A DNA stretch of 64,000 bases from contig CAXAMN010023339.1 of the NCBI GenBank assembly GCA_963970005.1, forward strand, positions 626,023 to 690,022. Reading direction: 5' to 3'. Under the pieces are notes generated by a model. That model was not told the DNA's origin, did not search any database, and worked only from the letters and a program-made list of their open reading frames with translations. Positions 49,701-54,844 of the stretch are shown here, piece by piece; the first letter of the stretch is position 1, and every line of letters begins with the position of its first letter. A program made the translations under genes and the position numbers. This DNA comes from Durusdinium trenchii. Its lineage: Eukaryota; Sar; Dinophyceae; Suessiales; Symbiodiniaceae.

Positions 49701-52700
49701 TTTTGCCGCTCGCCGAGAAAATCAGTGAGACTTGAAAAACAAAATGTAACAGCAGCCGTGGGCAGGGATGCCGTCTCAGAGTTGGCAAGTTGCTTAGCGG
49801 ATGCCGTAGAGCGTGAGTTGGAATGTTGCTGCAACGCTCGATGTTGTAATTAGCCACGGTGGTGTGGGAGGTTGTCGCGGGATGTGAACGTTCCCTGGTG
49901 TGAGTGGCAGTGTTGATGTTGGTGGCTGGGGTAGCTTGTGGTGGGGGACCTGTCCAATAAGAGTGTAGACGGTCTGCTTCTTGTGGTGGGGTGCGTGGTG
50001 AGGGAGAGGGTGAACGGCTGGAAAGTCCAGGTGGTAGTGGGAAACCTGGCGGTATGTCGTGTATGATGGCCAGGTTTCTGCTGGAGAGTGAGGCTGTGGG
50101 GTTGATGCGGTACTGTCCTGGGAGCCCTGGGCCGGTGGTAACGAATTGAAGGAGCCGACGAGCCTGGCAGAGGTTATCAATCAGGCGGTCCATCAAGATC
50201 AGGTCACCGCGCATTCGGTAAAAGAGGTTGTATGCTCGCTGGTCTTGAAAGTACGTCTGGCTTGGCATGGGTTCAGTGTGAAATGGGTGATGGCGGAGGT
50301 GTTGGTTGACCTGAAAAAGAAGGTCCAGGGAGATGTTGAGGGATTGAAAGTCAGGTTGAGTGCAAATCGAAGGTTGGAGCCAGCTCGGAGGGCGCTGCGG
50401 GAGGTAGTGTTCTGTGTCGGCATGTGTTGCCATGAGGGCGAGCGCGAGGATTGGCCATGACAAATGGTGCAATAAAAAGGCGCACAAAAAGCTACGGAGC
50501 TGGAGTGGGCCTGAAAACTGAAAAAACGAAAAAACCAAAGTTGGGCAAAATTGGTGAAGGTAGACTGGACGTGAAAAACTAAATGTCAGTGCATGTCAGT
50601 GGATTTGTCCTGCGGCACGCCGTACTGAAGGCTGGGTGAAACGGATCAAATGAAATAACTGCCCACGGGCGTAAGTGGAGATTTCTCCGGATGACTGTTC
50701 TCACTAAGTTCGCGCTCAGCGGCCGGCGTCAGCGGCACAGCAGCAGGAGGTGTTCGATGTGGTGAAGGTGGTGGCGTTGTATGGGGGGAAGGGGAAAAAT
50801 CCGGTTGTGAATGTGGTGCTGGGGAAACTGCTGGTGAGGTGGGTGTTGTTGAGGGGGAGGATGCTGGTCTTGGTGGTTCTGTTGGTAGTGGGGTGGTGGA
50901 CAGTTGCTGGTCTTGCTGACGTTGCATGTCTTTGAGTTCTTGCCATCGGGCTTGGCATTGCTCGACGGAGAAACCCACTCGGCGAGCCACAGTGGTCCAG
51001 CTGGGACGAAGTCTAGGGTTTTCTTTGAGTTCGACCAGGCGACAGTCGGCGTCGCCGTCCCAAGCATCCCAGTCTGCATGTTGGTTCGGTGGTGGGGGTG
51101 GTGGTTGCTTCCGCTTGCGTGTTGTGGTAGGTTGTGGAGTGGGGGGTGGTGTTGGTGTGTCGTCTGAGTCTTTTGAAGGTGGTGCTGGTAAACGGATGGG
51201 TGGTCTGGATGGTGCTGAGTCACAGGAGGAGGTGGTGGATGGTAAACGTATGGGGTGGGCAGTCGGAGTTGGAAGTGGCTGAAAGTGTTGGCGGAAAGTG
51301 GGATCCGCTTGGTGGATGTGGTGGAGGAAATGAGTGTGAAGGTGTGCTACAATATCTGTTGCTTGTCTGAGCAGGTTCTGCAGCTGCGAAAGTACCACTG
51401 TGGTTCTGTGTATGAGGGTGGAGGTGTCGTTGTGTAGAGCTGTCGGTGTGCCGCTCATAATTCGGAGATGTAGGGATGTACAGTAGCACAGAATCGTCAC
51501 AGGTTGCTGCAGCAGCGCGCCAAAGCAGCCGGACAGCGGCGAGTCTGCGGGAGCGCGTCATCACGAGGCCGTGCATATGAATTAAACGAGCATCAAATTC
51601 CCACAGGCCAGGTATGAAAACTCAAAGCCGGTTGGACAGGCAAGTGCATGAAAATCTGACATGTGAGATACTCCATTAACACTGTCATTACGAGTCGAAG
51701 AAAGATGTTTACAGCAAAAAATGCAGAGCTTAAAAGTTTGAAAGGTTCAAAATTCGCGTGGCCGCTGCAGGGGGCTCTTTTTGGCTGCTGCGAGCAAAGG
51801 GTAGGTGGTGGTGTGAAACCGAAGGTGGATGTGGAGGTGGTAGTGGTGTGGAGGTGTGGGACGGTGATGTTATATGTCAGGTGGAGTGGAATTTGTGGAC
51901 CAGGCCAGTCCTTTGACAATGGCGTGGTCCGGGTGGATCACCCAGCAGCGGCCCTTGTGATGGAAAACCGCACCATGGTGATCATTAAGGAGGTTCATGG
52001 CGTGTTCCTCACCTCCGGAGGTATACTTTGTGGCGGAACCCCATGCTAGGAGTGTGATGATAAGGGAATGGGAGTTCTTGTGAAGTTGCCAGGTGTTGTG
52101 GATGATGCGGGCAAATTCGTTGTGGTCATGGGGTTGGTTGTGGGTGATGCGAACGCCCTGGGCGAAGAATCCAGGGTAGTTGGCAAAGTGGAGTGTGCTG
52201 GGTAAAAATCGGCCTTGGCGTAGAATGTTGGAAATGTTGCCGACAGGGCCTGTGTGGCCTGCGTTGATGTGGGCGACTTCCCTGTGGGTTGATGTGGCTC
52301 GGGAAACCGCAGGCGGTTCTGGTGTGGTGGCTTTGGTGTTGAGGAAAGGAAGTGAAATGGCGTAGTATTGGAATTGGTCGTATTGGTGAGTTGTGTCGTT
52401 CCACTTGGCGTGAGTATATTGACGGAAATCGGTAATCTCCTTGTAGGTGATGTTGCAGTCTGTGAGGAGATTGGCAATGTACTGGTGTTGTGGTCTGTTG
52501 GGGTTGTCGAGTTGGGTGGCGTGGAACTCTAGCCAGTCTAGAATTTGGTCTGCATGCAGGTGTAAATGCGTGGAAGTTGGGTGGAGGTCGCCAGCGGTTG
52601 ATTGGGCGACGAAGGACGGCTGTGGTGGGAAATTGAGAGGGGTCTGGGTTGGTGTGTTCAGTGTTGGGGCGTAAATCGATGGGTTGTGGTGGTGAGCGAC

Positions 52701-54844
52701 TGCGGGATGGTGTAAGGCTGGATGTGTAAGTGGATGTCGAGGGCGAACGCCGTCGCCGGGTTGTGCTGTGGTGCTTGGAGTGGTGGTGATGTCGATGTCG
52801 ACGGCGGTGGCGGTGGCGTCCTCTGTGGTGATGGTCGGACTTGCGTCGGCTCTTGTGGTGGTGGCGGCGACTGCTGTGTGGTGGCTGCGGGGAAGGTGGT
52901 TGTGGTGCTGGTGAGACAGTGTTGTCGGGCTTGTCTGGTTCAGGTAGTGAAGATCCTGGTGCTGGTGTGGCTGGTGCAAGTGATGGTGATGCAGAATGTT
53001 GAGATAAGGTGGCCGGAGGGGTCGTGTTTTGGACTGGCAATGGAGCGGCCGTGGTGGTTGTGGGGATCTGTTGGATTGGTGGTGTTTGATCGGATGGTGT
53101 CTGGTGTGGGATTGGAGGCTGAACTGGTGGTGAAGTGTTGATGGTTTGTGGAGGTGGTGGCGGGGGCAATGGTTGGGGTGGAGGCTGTGTGCCTGGGGGA
53201 AAAGCCGAATAGGGTTGCCAAACGCCCTGAGGGATGGCGCAGTGTGGGTCTGTGGATGGATGATTGGCAATCGCGGTCTGTTGTTGTGTTGGAGGGGGAT
53301 GTGTCAGTGTAGTGGGGGGCGGAAGTTCCGCCGGTGGCGAGGGATGAAGTGGTGGCAACAGGTATGAAGGGGGAGGTGCTGCTGACGGAAATACTGGAGT
53401 TGGATGTGTGGGCTGCGGTGGCACGTGGCATGGTTGCACATAAGTCCAAGTGGATGGTGTGCCGTAGGTCAGTGCAGTGGCTGTGGGATTGGATAAAAAA
53501 GGTGGTGGTTGAAATGGTTGTGGTTGTGGGTGAGGGTATGCCGATGGATGTGTCGTGGGATAGGTGGGTACAGGTGATGGCTGTGGTAGCGGCCATGTGG
53601 GTTGAGGTTGTGTGGCAGGTAGTGGTGGTGGCGTGGCGTGAGCGTATGGCCACGGAAAATGCATGTCGTGCTCGTAGCTATGGCGCGGCGCGGCGCGGCA
53701 GCAAAAGGCAGCGGAGAAGTGCCGAGTTGTATTGTCATGTTGTTGTTGAAAGTCTCATCTCTGGTGTCGATGGAGAGTATGTTGTAAGGTGGTGCTGGAT
53801 GTGAGCATGTTGGTAGGTGTGTGTTCATGCATCGCGAATTAGACTGAAGAGCTCTCATGCCCAACCTTGAGTTCTGCCGATAAAAGAATCGCGGCATCAA
53901 ACGTGAAACATGAACATGAAAAAATGGCAAAAAACGTGAAACATGAACATGACTTGGAGGAATGAAATGACGGATCCGAAATCTGAAAGCTGAATTCCGA
54001 TGTATTCTGCAAGAACCGTTTTTTGGCCCGGCGGCCGGTGTGTCTGTTGATTCGGTGAGGGTGTCAGTGCCTTCCTGTGAGAGTCCAGTGAGTGGTGGTG
54101 CGTTGGGGTGGTTGCTTTCCCATGCAAGATCGGCGCCCCTGTGACGGGGATCACACTCAGCACCCGAGTGGGACGGCTGAGCGAAACACACTCTGACACT
54201 TGTATTCAGTGACTCAGTTACCACGTTGGGAAGGAAGGTGATGGAACAGCAAGGCGAACAGGTCCAAAGACTTGAATTGTTGAAAAAATGTTTCACTCGC
54301 GCGGCTGGCTGCAATGCACAGGCGGCTGAAAGCTGCAGTGGGAAACCTGTTTAGGGGAAGGAGCACATGAAAAACCATGAATCAAACCAAAGGAGTGGAC
54401 AGCGTGGGCAACAGTTGATTGCAGGTACGTCGGCAAGCGTCCTTGCCGATATCCTAGGATCATGTGAGGAGCTTCGTTGGATGGAGCCTCACATGTCCTC
54501 TCCATCCCCCTGCTTGTTGAAAAAGTTGGTGGAAAGGCGTGGAAAATGGCGGTGGAAACCCTTTGTCCAGGGGTGGACACACACACATATATATATATAA
54601 ACACATGCACTTTACATACACAAACATAGGGTAACTAAACAATAACACTATTATCTTAAGATTAAGATTAATGCATTTATTGGCTAAGTTTCAGCGCAAG
54701 AAAACGAGGCTCGTTCTGCTTCAGGTCCTTGACTTCCCAGACATCCGCGAGTGCACGGGGAACCTGGTCAAGGCAGCCTGGACCCGGGGTGCTTGGCAGG
54801 TCCTGCGGTGGGAGGGGAAAGCTGAAGGAAGGACACCGCGCTGA
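40704..54844 (+). CDS. Unrecognised host gene split by an intronic retroelement
   Basis: Three exons chain in phase 0: 40704-40772 (23 codons, VALYAAEELLGFCWTDQAG), 40889-40987 (SPWDSCELLQQEVEAAFQQL) and 54695-54844 (VLDFPDIRECTGNLVKAAW, stop TGA 54842-54844). The donor at 40773 and the acceptors at 40888 and 54694 are GT-AG. The donor chosen at 40988 (gtgccg) is one of several options. The last intron would be about 13.7 kb, almost all of it the minus-strand element at 41122-54585. Without that insertion it would be about 240 bp. The product is helical and charged, with no known motif. Upstream exons are not resolved; it could be the continuation of the 34.0-40.1 kb gene. Confidence in the last exon belonging here is moderate. 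Confidence 0.42.
41122..41521 (-). repeat. Direct terminal repeat (pseudo-LTR), 3' copy
   Basis: 400 bp, identical to 54186-54585 except 41214 (g here, t at 54278). It starts acacac and ends acacacaca. The last 32 codons and the stop of the RT ORF lie inside it. On the element strand this is the downstream end. Confidence 0.95.
41366..41431 (-). promoter_or_regulatory. Paired hairpins in the terminal repeat
   Basis: TCGGCAAG-CGTC-CTTGCCGA (41366-41385) is a perfect 8 bp stem. CATGTGAGG (41398-41406) pairs with CCTCACATG (41423-41431), and this second arm contains the RT stop codon. The right repeat carries the same pair at 54430-54495. A role in RT recognition or 3'-end formation is an inference. 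Confidence 0.5.
41425..44280 (-). CDS. GIY-YIG endonuclease-reverse transcriptase of the PLE
   Basis: About 950 codons; residue numbers count from the TTG at 44205. GIY-YIG nuclease: SVYIKL about 63-68, HFYVGST about 84-90, conserved Arg in HREHNRR, catalytic-type Glu in QEHHYIANWMPPLN about 149-162. CxC linker: LPCACDH at 361-367. RT: motif A NDDLVGFFNSVP 628-639, motif B IRGAGIGSQLSPALCN 720-735, motif C YRYVDNRF 763-770, then LGFNIDL 807-813. Catalysis would be nicking of target DNA and cDNA synthesis. Motif C is YVDN, not YVDD. There is no ATG before about residue 158, that is, past the nuclease core, and the frame is open back to the UGA at 44281-44283, where the preceding ORF ends in the same frame. 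Readthrough or recoding is therefore the simplest expression route. Confidence 0.85.
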   Translation of the reverse strand, partial: LAILAQQQPSHTNLTQLYHLHRTLSLLIHRTQYIDRAEAIFATGLIHITLLFAYPSNTRRSQQWRNRLRQLHILPHTYHYHNFLSPNSVYIKLHFNPDQPQRCYHQHGHFYVGSTAIGIPHREHNRRAKLKHLQNNIPISAELSLRYWHSHNNIHHYTTIQLTSHDTYDQAWIQEHHYIANWMPPLNWPFISHHLKLKAQGWQFTKHRAHFYSRLATHKRLFRRLRQRQYTLREPHLYTSTRHHALQLLRNLTKHTAASFEAAKELRSGRHTDLEVYAIRRMAANLEEPGRSRALHILNKALIYRNLTPPKQNIPLTVPFLAHDDFTKHCQQWLRTTIQQHKQFTIPLHLPSHRLREAAHKTLRSHLHNHRTWEDTLHSPPDPADLPCACDHLRTLLQDPDTPTINGHYILTLDQLQLPTHLGIFLNANMNSTYYPSKARYFLIFKTAYTKWLKIQGLPPSLVQHLQPFLEHQWRLHNTHLKQQPRFTARLLRQLQEHLGKHTLLHHADHELQQLRLFCPRQYFTGALNTWQSPELFEPLPYITAANIHDHLAATVPPILRTRYKWGFRKHFNIPYGVVHLKEKKHWQKGRTIISYFQSLSGNLLRITSRALDIILQHLYPQHPGQMSIPQLWHHFHSYLTQAPPDISLHATNDDLVGFFNSVPQHRLIDAVHSLVHHWQQQQSTHTLTVDVQATGNPFHHSHIGRHHQKHPTQRTIQTSDITTIVAFALNTCIFRACNNTYKQIRGAGIGSQLSPALCNVAITLIEHSWHQIHNNLLQHTALHFTYYRYVDNRFIVHNEHFLHHPAIQTLIHHNFFGDPVELEPVEDFHLLGFNIDLSQRTITYMQPSQPWKIRDSTTAGSQRLALSGLQSRLHTIRKYTFPPSSADAAAAELVNLYVQKGHSYHACHRFLKKRRTRRPVCVHPWTKGFHRHFPRLSTNFFNKQGDGEDM
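44281..44283 (-). promoter_or_regulatory. In-frame UGA between gag-like ORF and RT (possible recoding)
   Basis: The upstream ORF (from 45564) and the RT ORF share one frame. The only break is TGC-TGA-CTC-GCC. A C after UGA is the leakiest stop context known in eukaryotes. Selenocysteine insertion is an alternative, since some Naiad elements encode selenoproteins. No SECIS element was identified. Confidence 0.55.
44281..45564 (-). CDS. PLE ORF G: proline-rich gag-like protein
   Basis: 427 codons from the ATG at 45564, which sits in GCCACCATGG, an optimal Kozak context. The N-terminal 130 residues are Pro/Thr/His-rich (many PPP runs). A globular part follows, with FPWQLAYHGTSEFTARTL and VFVTHFLQQLREKR, then a helical Ala/Arg/Lys-rich segment (TNDELARARQKLQDLG). 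It ends in WVTTFDPTIQEAAKDVVRLL and NRLPIRSLQQLVGVGA, which looks like a small helical module. No family is certain. It immediately precedes the RT in the same frame, as gag-like ORFs do. A weak spliced-leader-like word (AGCTTGCTCAA) lies about 53 nt upstream. Confidence 0.65.
   Translation of the reverse strand: MDAQWQQYYWNHYLMQQHHQQLTNPDTTTSPPTTTHHAYNPTGTYGPLTHALRTHHVHHSNPYVTPPYTPPSQHTPPPQASTPQPEFPPPPPPPLPTAEPVTPPPSTFQHSPPPPPTARGTTAPAPPPPHIPSPTPPVPDSWNPTEQHWDSNTLLGHQLHRTIQPTQWSRKAGVAGLPTFEVFPWQLAYHGTSEFTARTLSNGKYTGFIATRSIAESVFVTHFLQQLREKRLDLDGIAEALHTQQNTNIPNKTTHARAFHAPLIKLLIDQLQTHSPAPAEGTALRALKNTNDELARARQKLQDLGNPLTPVKSTSRPSAPAAPSHAPTPPPPKPPALTDVLQPPHPTLQDDIPDGWNLPEIQQWVTTFDPTIQEAAKDVVRLLQTSKVTTQQLKEAATKYGLPLNRVNRLPIRSLQQLVGVGAAIGC
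45565..46081 (-). other. Inter-ORF region of the PLE
   Basis: About 500 bp between ORF F and ORF G. A minus frame stays open through part of it (45715 onward), but its start lies inside ORF F and its sequence has no recognisable domain. It probably holds the leader of ORF G. Confidence 0.4.
46082..47575 (-). CDS. PLE ORF F: helical N-terminus, Pro/Thr-rich tail
   Basis: About 497 codons from the ATG at 47575 (MESNADYDEQSEVLFLFNED). The acidic start is followed by a helical domain (FWAEVYTLQPPHALMGILTD ... LIAIYHNNVQRIQSHTRL) ending in PPAAYFLDPN. This layout resembles ORFs C and D, where a helical run ends in PGxYRIxPT, so F may be a distant third member. The rest is low-complexity Pro/Thr/Ser/Gln with basic patches (RNRRSKTPPRTTTPARTR), possibly nucleic-acid binding. 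A DinoSL-like motif lies at 47631-47642. Confidence 0.65.
   Translation of the reverse strand: MESNADYDEQSEVLFLFNEDPEELPPQEHDSPSPLPPQPNPAHTPSQPAPSATTNISADQSFWAEVYTLQPPHALMGILTDLHVHRFVLHQHLDSLNALTDTPIGHQPLTDTLPPPVQRLIAIYHNNVQRIQSHTRLALNAIDTMARFPPAAYFLDPNLTAPTSTSTHTETDPSPSSTAPLRFYPIPTAATRATTLQDAATQTPPLTESILANPLPPLLMHESQQTTPRATPRAATHHRHIQTDIHAIVQLPSFAGLIPTADTNQSATSLPTASSTFPTASPNPTSAPNKQPHDRWQYVNLIPTPTVTLPEQPHAPPTFPSPIGGTPRNRRSKTPPRTTTPARTRQPDPRTGSPTPQRTPPATNPQSTAAVHPLPKRPPPSLYQAQQHHASTEPLQPVPPATGWPCFQGGSYTPTPSVAPPATIAPTTHPWPAHYHFPAQQPLPFIPPQASSSDLAPPPPVVMLQPSTTRVDTQGRPLPLSQQNYDPDTDPWHADNH
47631..47642 (-). promoter_or_regulatory. DinoSL-like motif before ORF F
   Basis: Minus strand CCGCAGCCGTTT against CCGTAGCCATTT of the spliced leader (10 of 12). 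It lies 55 nt before the ATG of ORF F. Confidence 0.5.
47821..48660 (-). CDS. PLE ORF E: Thr/Pro-rich acidic protein
   Basis: 279 codons from the ATG at 48660 (MEYDSPDWDRTPTESIEVKD). The N-terminus is acidic and Lys/Glu-rich. The middle is low-complexity Thr/Pro/Ser. A more conserved-looking block follows (VPILPKARPGHPPINTTWVG, then IPLQVTIPRP and QLLPFNFSNDIKHYLNP). The protein ends in an Ala-rich helix (TLQQTILRIARQAAAAAAAE). No family is recognised. A DinoSL-like motif is at 48710-48723. Confidence 0.55.
   Translation of the reverse strand: MEYDSPDWDRTPTESIEVKDETPHLTKAEAVESPTNDTKLELTKKEEHSPQHTPMLCPPVSTVPDKTSTTSTSPPAKAPPASHTSYRNLSTRNTPPTNPKPTPTQPTAIPPHPTAPPTPPSTTSSTSTEDPVILTTNVPILPKARPGHPPINTTWVGPPQLHHAPHSATPTRIPLQVTIPRPHRNGQLLPFNFSNDIKHYLNPTAHPTRRPPTSRPVPPTHFRPTTTTNTTTVFPPVPPIPDAPLTEQQAATLQQTILRIARQAAAAAAAELNSRHSSS
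48710..48723 (-). promoter_or_regulatory. DinoSL-like motif before ORF E
   Basis: Minus strand CCGCAGCCATTTGA. The first 12 bases match the spliced-leader start (CCGTAGCCATTT) at 11 positions. 49 nt before the ATG at 48660. Same word as at 49609-49622. Confidence 0.55.
48837..49569 (-). CDS. PLE ORF D: paralogue of ORF C, frameshifted at C7
   Basis: Reading starts at the ATG at 49569 (MLPRDDLRTPQPP) and aligns with ORF C (LAPSVTHQPEL against LQPSICTQPDF; VEDLQHHPIVQDPVP against NQHLRHHPFHTEPMP). It must shift by +1 at the run of seven C (plus-strand G7, 49330-49336) to continue as AYRLFLQTRNTLRHLI and LPGSPGSPGHYRIDPTLDI, matching ORF C. The tail is basic and Ser-rich (RFSCRDRSRSRDRLPL). Six C would restore the frame. 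It is either an indel at a homopolymer or programmed slippage. Confidence 0.6.
49609..49622 (-). promoter_or_regulatory. DinoSL-like motif before ORF D
   Basis: Minus strand CCGCAGCCATTTGA, identical over 14 bases to the motif at 48710-48723. 39 nt before the ATG of ORF D. Its TGA also ends the long ORF C frame. Confidence 0.55.
49609..50433 (-). CDS. PLE ORF C: helical protein, paralogue of ORF D
   Basis: 274 codons from the ATG at 50433 (MATHADTEHYLPQRPPSWLQ). The core is helical: AYNLFYRMRGDLILMDRLID, then CQARRLLQF and GLPGQYRINPTASL. The same pattern (AYxLF...R...LI...ARRxLxxLQF...PGxPGxYRIxPT) recurs in ORF D. The distal half is Ser/Pro-rich and probably disordered; the true C-terminus is uncertain because the frame simply runs to the TGA in the next SL-like motif. 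Function unknown. The length and helical nature would suit a nucleic-acid or particle-assembly protein, but this is speculation. Confidence 0.6.
   Translation of the reverse strand: MATHADTEHYLPQRPPSWLQPSICTQPDFQSLNISLDLLFQVNQHLRHHPFHTEPMPSQTYFQDQRAYNLFYRMRGDLILMDRLIDNLCQARRLLQFVTTGPGLPGQYRINPTASLSSRNLAIIHDIPPGFPLPPGLSSRSPSPSPRTPPQEADRLHSYWTGPPPQATPATNINTATHTRERSHPATTSHTTVANYNIERCSNIPTHALRHPLSNLPTLRRHPCPRLLLHFVFQVSLIFSASGKIQPPNRTTTFYTHTVDGFPHLHATICSAAI
50484..50496 (-). promoter_or_regulatory. DinoSL-like motif before ORF C
   Basis: Minus strand CCGTAGCTTTTTG against CCGTAGCCATTTTG of the spliced leader: an exact 7-base start, then CA reduced to one base. 50 nt before the ATG of ORF C. Confidence 0.5.
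50646..51458 (-). CDS. PLE ORF B: Myb/SANT DNA-binding protein
   Basis: 270 codons from the ATG at 51458 (MSGTPTALHNDTSTLIHR). The first 60 residues are helical (VVLSQLQNLLRQATDIVAHL). A Pro/Thr linker with a basic patch (RKRKQPPPP) follows. Then comes a Myb/SANT module, WDAWDGDADCRLVELKENPR ... SWTTVARRVGFSVEQCQARW, with three helices, aromatic residues at the expected spacing and the xQCxxRWxxL recognition-helix end. The C-terminal part is Pro/Ser-rich. Myb/SANT proteins bind DNA or chromatin; here it may direct integration or element expression. Such a domain is not part of known PLE proteins, so capture of a host gene is likely. Confidence 0.7.
   Translation of the reverse strand: MSGTPTALHNDTSTLIHRTTVVLSQLQNLLRQATDIVAHLHTHFLHHIHQADPTFRQHFQPLPTPTAHPIRLPSTTSSCDSAPSRPPIRLPAPPSKDSDDTPTPPPTPQPTTTRKRKQPPPPPPNQHADWDAWDGDADCRLVELKENPRLRPSWTTVARRVGFSVEQCQARWQELKDMQRQQDQQLSTTPLPTEPPRPASSPSTTPTSPAVSPAPHSQPDFSPSPHTTPPPSPHRTPPAAVPLTPAAERELSENSHPEKSPLTPVGSYFI
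51497..51512 (-). promoter_or_regulatory. Weak SL-like motif before ORF B
   Basis: Minus strand CTGCAGCAACCTGTGA shares the GCAGC core and TGA end with the motifs before ORFs D and E. 38 nt before the ATG of ORF B. Marginal by itself; listed for its position. Confidence 0.3.
51870..53664 (-). CDS. PLE ORF A: Pro-rich/RS-like N-terminus, globular C-terminus, frameshifted
   Basis: From the ATG at 53664 (MHFPWPYAHATPPPLPA) the frame runs through about 260 Pro/Thr-rich residues, then a basic His/Arg/Ser stretch (HRHRRRHRHHHHSK; SPSRSRSPPQ-like), suggesting RNA or DNA binding. Conserved-looking sequence then continues in the +1 frame from about 52.7-52.6 kb to the stop at 51870: DQILDWLEFHATQLDN, FRQYTHAKWNDTTHQYDQFQ, HINAGHTGPVGNISNILRQG, SHSLIITLLAWGSATKYTSG, and a C-terminal Trp/His-rich end. 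The exact shift site is not resolved. The shift direction is the same as in ORF D. The C-terminal part has a faint ADP-ribosyltransferase-like pattern (HxG...NIxxILxxG), which I do not assign. Confidence 0.55.
53701..53714 (-). promoter_or_regulatory. DinoSL-like motif before ORF A
   Basis: Minus strand CCGCTGCCTTTTGC against CCGTAGCCATTTTGG. 36 nt before the ATG of ORF A. One deletion and two substitutions relative to the leader. Confidence 0.4.
53715..54185 (-). other. PLE 5' leader region
   Basis: About 470 bp between the 5' terminal repeat and ORF A. It contains a tandem duplicate of 'aacgtgaaacatgaacatga' words near 53898-53950. No gene is supported. Confidence 0.5.
54186..54585 (-). 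repeat. Direct terminal repeat (pseudo-LTR), 5' copy
   Basis: 400 bp, one mismatch (54278) to 41122-41521. It carries a dead copy of the RT C-terminal 32 codons. Flanked on the right by catatatatata. Confidence 0.95.

Larger units (their letters stand above)
41122..54585 (-). mobile_element. 13.5 kb multi-ORF Penelope-like retroelement with N-terminal GIY-YIG
   Basis: Two 400 bp direct repeats (41122-41521 and 54186-54585, offset exactly 13064) bound a minus-strand cassette of eight ORFs. The last encodes GIY-YIG endonuclease, CxC linker and RT. From established knowledge, this permuted order with pseudo-LTRs, microsatellite targets and no hammerhead ribozyme is typical of the N-terminal-EN Penelope-like clade (Naiad/Chlamys). 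I see no CTGATGA hammerhead core in the repeats. Both outer ends are (AC)n, and (TA)n follows on the right, consistent with insertion into a microsatellite. The sense strand is C/A-rich and G-poor throughout, unlike the flanks. The extra ORFs are unusual for PLEs and recall the giant multi-gene PLE-derived Terminons of rotifers. The 399/400 identity of the repeats implies a recent insertion. Confidence 0.85.

Noticed and set aside
41122-54585. Ordinary LTR retrotransposon
   Set aside because: Repeats do not start TG or end CA, no protease, integrase or RNase H was found, and the RT is joined to a GIY-YIG nuclease with a CxC linker, which fits a PLE instead.
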